From Candidatus Omnitrophota bacterium (lineage in GTDB: Bacteria; Omnitrophota; Omnitrophia; Omnitrophales; Danuiimicrobiaceae), in contig JACQQP010000058.1 of assembly GCA_016206945.1 (NCBI GenBank), positions 1 through 8,168 on the forward strand: a stretch of DNA of 8,168 nucleotides, read 5' to 3'. Below the pieces are notes generated by a model. It did no database searches. It was not told where the DNA came from and saw only the letters and a list, made by a program, of their open reading frames with translations. The position numbers and the translations under genes are program-made. Of the stretch, positions 1 to 6,571 are shown in pieces. The first letter of the stretch is position 1. Every line of letters begins with the position of its first letter.

Positions 1-1
1 A

Positions 2-43
2 GAGGGAAAAAGTGCCAAACTCAAGTTAATCAAGATTAAATGA
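2..43 (+). CDS. Possible 3' end of an upstream gene (partial)
   Basis: Reading from base 2 gives EGKSAKLKLIKIK followed by TGA at 41-43, which overlaps the ATG of the next gene in an ATGA arrangement typical of co-translated operon genes. In a tad locus the gene before tadG is often tadE or tadF, so this could be the lysine-rich tail of such a protein. Only 13 residues are visible, and a competing frame starting at base 1 also stops just before the ATG (TAA at 37-39), so both the frame and the identity are uncertain. Confidence 0.3.
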   Translation, partial: EGKSAKLKLIKIK

Positions 44-1386
44 TGAACATAAAAAACAAGCGCGGACAATCCGCAATTACGTTGGCGCTCCTGACCACAA
101 CGTTTCTCGTGTTGGCCGGCTTTTCTCTGGATATCGCAAACGTTCTTCTTAAGAAATCGCGTCTTCAGCGCGCACTCGACGCGGGCGTCATCGCAGGAAT
201 TACGCGCTATTCCACCGCAGGTGAAGAGGATCCGATCGAGGATATAGCTCGGGAAATGGCTCTCTACAATTTGCGTGAGATGGGAATTGACAATGCCAAC
301 ATAAGCGCAGACTTCCCCCTTGTAGAACTCGGCAAATCCAGGACGCTAACTTTAAACGGCAGCATCACGAGCGCGACTTTATTCATGCGCCTCATTCCGG
401 GAGCGGGCTTGGGCACAGTGGTTACCTCCGCAAGCTCAGCCGGCACGCGAAACCCCGCAATCATCAGTCTCGTACTGGATATTTCGGGATCTATGAAGGA
501 TGAAATTATTCAACTCCAAGGAGCAGCTATCGAGTTTGTCAGGTCATTTCAAGAAGGTGTGGATAATATGGCGCTCATTAGCTTTGCCGATAAGGCATTC
601 CTCGAAATTCCGATGGCTGCGGTGGACAAACAAAATTTGAATGGCGCGATCAGCACCTTGACGGCGGATGGTTACACCGGCACGGCAGAAGCTATTACTT
701 TAGGAAGGCGGCAGATTGAGACGATAGGCGAGGATAATCCTGAAGCCGTGCGTGCCATATTGCTCTTCACGGACGGCGCGCCCACTTCGGTAAGGCCAAT
801 TTTTACAGACGCGCAGGCTTCTTTACCTAAAAATCATCCGGAAGGTTACGATTATGTGGCGCGCTTGAATCGAGACCCGAGAGTTCCGGACATCGTGAAT
901 CCAAACGCGATCACAAAAAGGTGTCGATGGGATTGTCCGGCTGGCACAAATACGAATATCGCAAGCCGCCTTAATTCATTTGCGTACCAGGATTCACGCA
1001 CAAATCCGGGGCATTTTACTCACATTACAAGTCTCAACAGTCCTTATGATGAACTGCAAAAAGAAAGTTATGACCTTGCCATTATTGAATCGGATTACGC
1101 CAAAAATGATGGCATCACCATTTATACGGTGGGACTTGGAATACCATCGACCGATACGAGCAGCCCTTATCAAGGCGTAAAGGATACACATAGTTTAAAA
1201 CCGTTTTTTTTGCGCAGGCTTGCCAATGATCCTGCTTCAGAAAGCGATCCCGTATTTGGCGGAACGGACCCTCTCATACCAAACCCCAATCATCCCAAAG
1301 GCATCTACCTTCAAACAGACAATCCGAACGATCTGAAGAATTTATTTGAGTCGATTGCCGAACGAATCAAGCTGCGCCTGATTTAG
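40..1386 (+). CDS. tadG: TadG-like Flp pilus assembly protein with vWA domain
   Basis: This is a 448-residue membrane-anchored protein of the TadG type. The N-terminus has a short basic segment (NKRGQS), one hydrophobic span at about residues 12-34 and the family-like LQRALDAGVIAG stretch (42-53). A von Willebrand factor A domain runs from about residue 141 to the C-terminus, with a complete metal-ion-dependent adhesion site: DISGS at 147-151, a threonine at about 213 in GYTGTAEA, and D245 in LFTDGAP. The last strand is GITIYTVGLGI (358-368), and the end resembles other TadG-type vWA proteins (DLKNLFESIAERI). Between D245 and that strand lies an insertion of roughly 110 residues carrying a Cys pair (C295, C299). 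TadG proteins are accessory envelope parts of the Tad pilus. There are two adjacent ATGs (40, 43) and no clear Shine-Dalgarno, so translation may depend on coupling to the upstream gene. A generic vWA protein with a TadE-like N-terminus is the alternative reading. Confidence 0.85.
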   Translation: MMNIKNKRGQSAITLALLTTTFLVLAGFSLDIANVLLKKSRLQRALDAGVIAGITRYSTAGEEDPIEDIAREMALYNLREMGIDNANISADFPLVELGKSRTLTLNGSITSATLFMRLIPGAGLGTVVTSASSAGTRNPAIISLVLDISGSMKDEIIQLQGAAIEFVRSFQEGVDNMALISFADKAFLEIPMAAVDKQNLNGAISTLTADGYTGTAEAITLGRRQIETIGEDNPEAVRAILLFTDGAPTSVRPIFTDAQASLPKNHPEGYDYVARLNRDPRVPDIVNPNAITKRCRWDCPAGTNTNIASRLNSFAYQDSRTNPGHFTHITSLNSPYDELQKESYDLAIIESDYAKNDGITIYTVGLGIPSTDTSSPYQGVKDTHSLKPFFLRRLANDPASESDPVFGGTDPLIPNPNHPKGIYLQTDNPNDLKNLFESIAERIKLRLI

Positions 1387-1444
1387 AAACGATGGAGGCA
1401 CCGCGGACAAGTGCCCCTCGTAGTGTCACTTTGGTTAGGTGCCC

Positions 1445-3118
1445 TTATTGTTTTTTGTTCGAAGTATTCGAAGCAGAAGGGTTCGAACCTGAAGGAGTGG
1501 CTTCTTTGACATCGACCTGCACATTGACTTGAATCTTTTCCTCAAGCTTTTGTTTGGGTTGAACCACTGCGCGGTCCACCTGTTTTTCGGGCCGGTCGAA
1601 TTCTTGAAGCGGCTCGCCTTGAGTAAATATTTCATTAATGGCGTCGCCCTGCGCGTCCGGAAATGCAGGCAGAAAGACACGGCCGGCTTCCCGGATGTTG
1701 TCGATATTTGCCTGATCAAACAAAACCTTCTTATCGCCCAGATCAAATGACGAAACTATGTGCGGCGTGATGATGACAAGAAGTTCCACATCGGTCCGCT
1801 CAAATTCATCCCGCCTGAAGGCCCGATTGATGAGCGGTATATCGCCTAAAATCGGGAATTTTTTCCGCACCTGGTTGATGCGCTGACTGATCATTCCGCT
1901 GATCACGAGCGTTTCGCCTTCCCTAAGCTCCGCCACTGTCTCTTGAGTCCGCTTTAAAATGGTTGGAAACGTGAGTGAAAGAAAAGAGACCGTCGTCGAA
2001 AAATCCAGTTCGCTTACCTCGGTCAAGATTTTAAGGCGCAGCACATCGTCATTCAGTACCTCGGGCTTAAACTCAAGCCTCGTTCCAAATTCCCGGTAAT
2101 CCACTTGGATGCGGTTCTCTGTCTCAACCGGCACCGGAAACTCGCCGCCCACGAGGAACTTGGCGGATTCCCCGTCTTTGGCGAGCAAATTGGGACGTGC
2201 GATGATTTTAAGGATATTTTTCTGAACGAGCCATTGCAAGTAATTGGCGACCCAGGTGTTTCCTTCTCCATAAGAAAAAAATAAATCGGTGGTGCCGCCC
2301 GAGCGCGGCGGAGGGATAAATGGAGCCGCCACATCCCCGCCGCTTGCGAGAAACCGGCTGTCCGAGCGGCCAGCCTGCTGAAAGAGCCCCTGGCTTGCAC
2401 CCGATTCCGAGGGTGAATTCCTGCCGAACAAGCTCTGTGCCGTGAACTTGTCGATGAGCAGCTGATTATCGAGTCCAAAATCTTTATTCGCCTTGCGGTT
2501 CACCTCGGCAAAACGAACTTCAAGCAAAACCTGTTTCGGCTTCTCCACCTGCACGAGACTCACCGCCTTCGAATCAAAGGCAGCGAGCGCCTGCTCCATC
2601 TGTTTCGCTTTTAAAACCGTACCCGTCGAACCCTGAACCACGACCGAATCACCAACCGCATACATATCCAGCTTCGTGTGGACATCAACACCGCGTAAAA
2701 TGCGTTCCAATTGTTCCAGGTCGATGGTCGATTGAATTCCGTAGCTTGCGATTTGGTTCTGCTCATCCCAGACCATCAAATTGACCCGGCCTGTCCGTTT
2801 CGCGTTGACGAGAATTTCCTGGCGATTTAAGGTGGTGATGTCGCAGACGGCGGGATCCGAAATTGAGGCGCGGACCACGGGACGATCAAAACGAAAACTT
2901 TGCGACGTGCCGCTCACAATGTTCAAAACTTCCTGTTTCATTCCCTCAAAAGCAGGCCACTTCAGATACCGGACCTGCGGGAACATGACTTCTTCGGCAG
3001 GATTGGAAACTTCGACGGCAAACGATGCGATGACTCCATAAATTAAAAACAACCCCAATACAACAAACGACGCTAGGAAGACCTTTCTCGCCTTCTCGAT
3101 TTCCAAATTCATCCTCAT
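1445..3118 (-). CDS. cpaC: Tad pilus outer-membrane secretin CpaC/RcpA
   Basis: This 557-residue secretin would form the outer-membrane channel of the Tad pilus. It begins with a signal sequence (hydrophobic 13-34, possible cleavage after ASFA). An N-terminal pilus-type domain follows at about 62-131 (SGTSQSFRFDRPVVRASISD, LVNAKRTG), then a BON-like segment at about 132-193 (YAVGDSVVVQGS), then the secretin domain at about 196-457. Typical secretin motifs are present: VLLEVRFAEVN, ARPNLLAKDGESAKFLVGGE (308-327), FGTRLEFKPEV, LREGETLVISGMI, FPILGDIPLINRAFR and ELLVIITPHIV (445-455). Residues 461-557 form an extra, charged, low-complexity tail ending in SNPSASNTSNKKQ. The ATG overlaps the TGA of cpaB by four bases, so the two are translationally coupled. 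Identity is secure at family level; the tail's role is unknown. Confidence 0.93.
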   Translation of the reverse strand: MRMNLEIEKARKVFLASFVVLGLFLIYGVIASFAVEVSNPAEEVMFPQVRYLKWPAFEGMKQEVLNIVSGTSQSFRFDRPVVRASISDPAVCDITTLNRQEILVNAKRTGRVNLMVWDEQNQIASYGIQSTIDLEQLERILRGVDVHTKLDMYAVGDSVVVQGSTGTVLKAKQMEQALAAFDSKAVSLVQVEKPKQVLLEVRFAEVNRKANKDFGLDNQLLIDKFTAQSLFGRNSPSESGASQGLFQQAGRSDSRFLASGGDVAAPFIPPPRSGGTTDLFFSYGEGNTWVANYLQWLVQKNILKIIARPNLLAKDGESAKFLVGGEFPVPVETENRIQVDYREFGTRLEFKPEVLNDDVLRLKILTEVSELDFSTTVSFLSLTFPTILKRTQETVAELREGETLVISGMISQRINQVRKKFPILGDIPLINRAFRRDEFERTDVELLVIITPHIVSSFDLGDKKVLFDQANIDNIREAGRVFLPAFPDAQGDAINEIFTQGEPLQEFDRPEKQVDRAVVQPKQKLEEKIQVNVQVDVKEATPSGSNPSASNTSNKKQ

Positions 3119-3810
3119 CTTCTGAGCACTCCCTCCTTTTGCACGCCACGGATCACCTCGATGGTTCCGGCAGACGCCTCAAACGGCCTCTGCTCGGCCC
3201 GATTCTCGCGCACCAAAAGCTGAAGCGGTTTTAAAGAAGCAGCTGCGACAGCCACTTCAGCTTCGTCCGGCATCACGGCAATGGTAATCGACGCGATCGG
3301 CGAGCCGTCGAGCGGACTCACTGAAATCACCTGACGGGAAACCACAATGGTGCGCATCTCCTGCGACTGGGTATCTCCTATCTTTGCTCCAATAATATCA
3401 ACATAACTGCCAATATCTAAAAGATCGGGGACATTCACGATGTCCTTGCGCGAGACGGTAAGCGCCCTCATCCCCGGAGGAATTGGGAGCGGTTTCTTCT
3501 GCGAGGCTTCCGATTTCTGCCTCGTGATGTGCGAGCGCTGTATGAAATCGCCGGATGCAATGTCCCTACGCGCTGTCTGGCCCACGACATCCTCCATCTC
3601 GAAAAAAAGCTTCTTGGCGTCGGACCTTTTCACGGATTTTGAAAAACCGATGTCCGATTCCTGAATCACCTGGCCTTTGGCAATGTCCGTGCGTGCAAGG
3701 ATGAACCGGCCCACGACCACGCGGGCCGACTGAAGGAAATTGAAGACGAGAATCGTTGCCAGAAGGCCGCTTCCGACCGCGATGAGGATGATCATGTGCT
3801 CTTTTTTCAT
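3115..3810 (-). CDS. cpaB: Tad pilus assembly protein CpaB/RcpC
   Basis: This 231-residue protein matches CpaB/RcpC, the periplasmic, inner-membrane-anchored partner of the Tad secretin. A membrane anchor lies at residues 7-27. An SAF domain covers about 35-95 (ILARTDIAKGQVIQESDI, VVGQTARRDIASGDFIQRSHI). The RcpC domain follows at about 111-205, with PPGMRALTVSRKDIV, DIGSYVDII and AVMPDEAEVAVAAASLKPL. Length is slightly short but within the usual range. It is the first gene of a cpaB-cpaC pair, the order normally seen in tad loci. No good Shine-Dalgarno precedes the ATG at 3810; a second in-frame ATG at 3795 (residue 6) follows an AAAGAG stretch and could be the true start, which would remove five residues but keep the anchor. 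Confidence 0.9.
   Translation of the reverse strand: MKKEHMIILIAVGSGLLATILVFNFLQSARVVVGRFILARTDIAKGQVIQESDIGFSKSVKRSDAKKLFFEMEDVVGQTARRDIASGDFIQRSHITRQKSEASQKKPLPIPPGMRALTVSRKDIVNVPDLLDIGSYVDIIGAKIGDTQSQEMRTIVVSRQVISVSPLDGSPIASITIAVMPDEAEVAVAAASLKPLQLLVRENRAEQRPFEASAGTIEVIRGVQKEGVLRR
3129..3137 (-). promoter_or_regulatory. Ribosome-binding site of cpaC inside the 3' end of cpaB
   Basis: On the minus strand AGGAGGGAG lies 10 bases before the cpaC ATG (3118), within the last codons of cpaB. The AGGAGG core is 13 bases away, longer than the usual optimum, so re-initiation across the ATGA overlap probably contributes. Confidence 0.6.
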
Positions 3811-4007
3811 AGGGAAAGCCGATTTTGATAGGGGCGTATTTTACTGTGAACTAAGTATAGAGTCTACAAAAATTAACGGGGTAAACTAAACCCTAAATGG
3901 GCCGAGGCGTAAACCAACCTATTCGATTTCTACTTGACTCCGTCGCAAATCCATAGAAAGTTTCTTACAAAGAAAGAAATCAAGTCACAACACGCCATCA
4001 ACAGTCG

Positions 4008-4105
4008 CACTGGGCGGGAGGGTATGACAGAGAATGGTAAAAATCGTTTTGGATAAGGTTCAGGGCTTGAATTTTTTGGATTGAAACGCCCCGGCCCGCC
4101 CAGTG
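4008..4105. repeat. 11-base inverted repeat about 98 bases apart
   Basis: CACTGGGCGGG (4008-4018) is the exact reverse complement of CCCGCCCAGTG (4095-4105). The right arm sits inside the loop side of the GC-rich palindrome at 4087-4122, so the two structures compete or nest. This arrangement suggests a small non-autonomous element or a structured repeat, but no target-site duplication was identified. Confidence 0.55.
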
Positions 4106-4122
4106 GGCTCGCGGCCGGGGCG
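4087..4122. repeat. GC-rich perfect palindrome (strong hairpin)
   Basis: CGCCCCGGCC (4087-4096) pairs perfectly with GGCCGGGGCG (4113-4122). Inside the 16-base spacer, GCCC (4098-4101) can also pair with GGGC (4105-4108). The composition contrasts sharply with the AT-rich flanks. Neither strand has a clean U-tract right after the stem, so a simple intrinsic terminator is less likely than a REP-like repeat, though it would block transcription in either direction. Confidence 0.75.
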
Positions 4123-4171
4123 GGCGAATTTTGAAGTCCTAATTGACCCATTTCAACTAAAACATTCCGAT

Positions 4172-4273
4172 ATGATCAAAAAATCAGGACTTGCGATTGA
4201 TTTACCGAAAAATCAATTGACCGTTATTATCCCCATTCAACCGCAATTTGCCATCGAAAATGCTATCAATTAG
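4172..4273 (+). CDS. Doubtful 33-codon frame
   Basis: An ATG-to-TAG frame encodes a 33-residue peptide beginning MIKKSGLAIDLPKNQ, in the gap on the strand opposite to its neighbours. The frame stays open upstream to 4085, across the GC-rich palindrome. No Shine-Dalgarno precedes the ATG and I recognise no family. It could be a gene remnant, a small protein or chance; chance is the most likely. Confidence 0.12.
   Translation: MIKKSGLAIDLPKNQLTVIIPIQPQFAIENAIN
4196..4217. repeat. Short AT-rich hairpin downstream of the NHL-type gene
   Basis: ATTGATTT (4196-4203) pairs perfectly with AAATCAAT (4210-4217) around a 6-base loop. On the minus strand it lies about 65 bases past the stop codon of the NHL-type gene, and a run of six T follows about 13 bases later (in GATTTTTTGATC). 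It may weakly assist termination, but it is too AT-rich and too far from the T-run to call a terminator. Confidence 0.3.
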
Positions 4274-4283
4274 TGCTATCAAT
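4261..4283. repeat. 10-base direct repeat at the 3' end of the NHL-type gene
   Basis: TGCTATCAAT occurs at 4261-4270 and again at 4274-4283, a period of 13 bases. The last base of the second copy is part of the stop codon of the minus-strand gene. It may be a small slippage duplication. Confidence 0.5.
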
Positions 4284-6571
4284 CACCGCACAGAAAATCG
4301 CAGAATTCTTCCCGAAAACTTAAACTCACCGATCCATAAGTAACTACCGTCAAAAGCGAGTGTGGCAGGCCAAAAGAGTTTATTCCTTCCAATTTCTTGG
4401 GAAACATCTTCCAAATCGGAAGCGCCCAGGACCACGTCCGGTTCCTTTCCAGCCAGCGCCTCACGAATATTTTTCCAGATCAAAACCCGACCAAAACCTG
4501 TGTCTGCGACAAAGAGATGCCCTTTAGCTGACATCGCACTGCCGGGCATATTAAATGAGCGGGAGATTCGATGAGGAACCATCGGTACTTTAGAAGGCTT
4601 ACTCAATGCCGATAGCTTCCCCACTTTCCAGACTCCGACTTCGTGATTGTGGCTGATCATCCCCACCAGAAATTCGCCGTCACTTGCGAGGCGTCCCGGT
4701 CCATATCCTCGAAGGATGAATTTCGGTTCCTCGCTAGAGCTGGGCACTTCTTCCCAGACGTAGATATTTTCATGATCCGTAAGATAAAAATAGTGATCAT
4801 CTAAAGCGACGCCCGCCAGTTCGCTGAGTTGGACGCTCCCAATTTTTCCAGTCAGTGTCAGGTCCGGTTGTTCACCGTTGAGAGGGAGCTTTTTCCAAAG
4901 ATAGACTGTATTTTTTCCCGCCAAGACCAAAGTATTTCCCCACAGGGCATTGCTCCACGGGGCAACCGGTAATTGATAGACAAAATCAGGAGGGGTGTTA
5001 CTTTCATTGGGTAAGGATTTCCAAACATAGAGCCTCCTGTCAAAATCAGAAGAGACAAAGAGACTCTTGCCGTCGGTGGCAACCACTCCGTTCGTGATCA
5101 TAAAGTTTTCATCTAAAGTATTGGTATCGATATGCGGGCTGCCGATTGCAAAATCAGGCTCCTCGTCTTGAGAAGTAGGAACACCCTTATAAACGACGAT
5201 CTTGTTTCCATTCGATAAACTGAAGTAGAGGCGATTTCTTGCCCAAGCAATGTCAGAACCGTCGCCGGTATTAAAATAATAGCCTTCGATATGTCCCTGC
5301 CGGCCCACCTGCAAATCAGGGGCGTCAGCAATACTCATCGGAGGAGCGTTCCAAATAGAAGGAAGGAAATGAGTTGTACTGAGGAGAATCAGACGATTGC
5401 CCGGAAGAAATGTCCCTGCCCGCCATCCTTCTAAGGTAAAGTCGTAAGGTTGATCTTCTGAAGCAGGCCAAGTCTTCCAAACAAAAGTGACCGAACTACT
5501 GCCAAAACCTCCTGCGAAGGTTTGCGTTGCAACTTTGGCATTGTGATCCGCGACGAGTAAGTATTGGCCGTTAGAGGTAATTCCACGCGGCGTTCCCATT
5601 TTTCCCTGGGCGGTCATGAGGATGTCCGGTGGCTGGTTGTTTCGAACCGGGAAGGCATTCCACAGCAAGACCCCGCTCGAGCCTCGAGTACTGGTGATCG
5701 CCAATTTGGTTCCGTCCGTCCAAACGCCCCAGGGCCATTCAATCCGTGCGACAGTGGGTTCCGGCCCACGCGGTGTTGCGAGAACAAGGTCGGCTGGCTG
5801 GCCGCTCGACGTCGGGAAAGAATTCCAGATAAGGATGCGATCGTTCTCCGTGTCCGCAACCACCAGTTTCCCTTTTGCGGCAGAGACGCTGACCGGCCAA
5901 TTCATTTGATCCAGTCCAGTACCCGGATCATTAGTGATGAAATTTTTTTGACCCAATACCAAATCCGGCTGCACATTCTCACTCGGCAATTGATTCCAAA
6001 TGAGAACACGGTTATTGTTTCGATCGGCCAAAATCAGATGAACGCCATCTGAAGCAATCTCACCGGGATGATTGAATAAAAGAGGGCCACCGGTATTATT
6101 AAAATCAATCGCAGAAAGGACAATATCCGCATCTTGACCGCTTTTGAAAAAACCGGTGGGCTTTTCCTGAGTCACTTTGTATTCTGCACCCGTAAATTTC
6201 ACTTTGACTTCGTCCTCGGAAAACACTTCTTCCAAAGATTCTTCTTGAGGCCTTCCCCGCCTCTCCGGAAGTTTAAGGCTTTCCGGATTGACTCCAAGAC
6301 GCATCAACACGAGAGCCGCCAGATCATTTTCTCTTCCTTCAATTTGTCTATCGGAACGGATCTTGCTGAGACGTTCTTCGCCGATCTTTTTCTTTATCGC
6401 TTGGTCGAAACCTTCGGGCGCCGGAATATCGCCGACAAGCACTGCACCTGTTATCTCCGGTGTGAAGACTTTCCGGGCTTTTTCAATTTCGTCTCCTGAT
6501 TGAGCAAAAAGAGGGTGAGTTAAGAGAATAAAAACAAAAAGAGGAACACCACTTTTAATCATTTTGTTCAT
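4283..6571 (-). CDS. Secreted NHL-type multi-blade beta-propeller protein
   Basis: This 762-residue protein has a signal peptide (basic MNKMIK, hydrophobic 9-20, likely cleavage after LFA at 21-23). A charged, probably helical region of unknown fold follows at about 24-140. From about 150 to the end there are roughly a dozen repeats of 42-61 residues. Each repeat has a DG/NG strand (ASDGVHLILAD, VATDGKSLFVSS, AFDGSYLWIG), then a [VI]-x-[VI]-W-[NK]-x-x-P turn and a proline-rich PD-x-x-L-G linker. The turns fall near residues 189, 246, 301, 362, 405, 458, 514, 556, 603, 645, 696 and 755. Repeats such as VADTENDRILIWN are classic NHL-like blades, so about two six-bladed propellers are plausible. 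Such proteins usually bind partners or carbohydrate outside the cytoplasm; no catalytic site is evident. Its ATG directly follows the stop of the upstream propeller gene. Confidence 0.82.
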   Translation of the reverse strand: MNKMIKSGVPLFVFILLTHPLFAQSGDEIEKARKVFTPEITGAVLVGDIPAPEGFDQAIKKKIGEERLSKIRSDRQIEGRENDLAALVLMRLGVNPESLKLPERRGRPQEESLEEVFSEDEVKVKFTGAEYKVTQEKPTGFFKSGQDADIVLSAIDFNNTGGPLLFNHPGEIASDGVHLILADRNNNRVLIWNQLPSENVQPDLVLGQKNFITNDPGTGLDQMNWPVSVSAAKGKLVVADTENDRILIWNSFPTSSGQPADLVLATPRGPEPTVARIEWPWGVWTDGTKLAITSTRGSSGVLLWNAFPVRNNQPPDILMTAQGKMGTPRGITSNGQYLLVADHNAKVATQTFAGGFGSSSVTFVWKTWPASEDQPYDFTLEGWRAGTFLPGNRLILLSTTHFLPSIWNAPPMSIADAPDLQVGRQGHIEGYYFNTGDGSDIAWARNRLYFSLSNGNKIVVYKGVPTSQDEEPDFAIGSPHIDTNTLDENFMITNGVVATDGKSLFVSSDFDRRLYVWKSLPNESNTPPDFVYQLPVAPWSNALWGNTLVLAGKNTVYLWKKLPLNGEQPDLTLTGKIGSVQLSELAGVALDDHYFYLTDHENIYVWEEVPSSSEEPKFILRGYGPGRLASDGEFLVGMISHNHEVGVWKVGKLSALSKPSKVPMVPHRISRSFNMPGSAMSAKGHLFVADTGFGRVLIWKNIREALAGKEPDVVLGASDLEDVSQEIGRNKLFWPATLAFDGSYLWIGEFKFSGRILRFSVR

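Larger units (their letters stand above)
3811..4282. other. 472-base intergenic gap with palindromic repeat material
   Basis: This lies between the starts of cpaB and the 3' end of the NHL-type gene, both on the minus strand, so it should hold the cpaB promoter and the terminator of the NHL gene. I could not identify a convincing promoter pair. It contains a strong GC-rich palindrome (4087-4122), a longer-range inverted repeat (4008-4105), a short AT-rich hairpin (4196-4217) and a direct repeat (4261-4283), each listed separately. The 73-codon minus frame at 3930-4151 runs through the palindrome and has no family signature, so it is not called as a gene. Confidence 0.7.

Noticed and set aside
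1395..1443. Possible terminator between the convergent tadG and cpaC genes
   Set aside because: GGCAC/GTGCC (1397-1401 with 1411-1415) or GGCACC/GGTGCC (1397-1402 with 1438-1443) can pair, but stems are short, alternatives compete, and no U-tract follows on either strand.
2053..2478. 141-codon minus-strand frame inside cpaC
   Set aside because: It is an alternate frame of an unambiguous secretin and has atypical Arg/Ser-rich composition.
3854..3885. Promoter-like TATACT (3854-3859) and TTTACC (3880-3885) on the minus strand upstream of cpaB
   Set aside because: The 20-base spacing is too long for a standard sigma-70 promoter and neither hexamer is a close match.
3950..4130. Possible integron attC site in the palindromic gap
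   Set aside because: I looked for RYYYAAC and GTTRRRY core sites in the correct positions around the inverted repeat and did not find them.
3930..4151. 73-codon minus-strand frame between the operons
   Set aside because: It runs through the GC-rich palindrome, lacks a Shine-Dalgarno and has no recognisable domain; low-complexity proline/serine content comes from the repeat.
5564..6052. 162-codon plus-strand frame within the NHL-type gene
   Set aside because: It is an antisense shadow of the repeated propeller sequence with no start signal and no family features.
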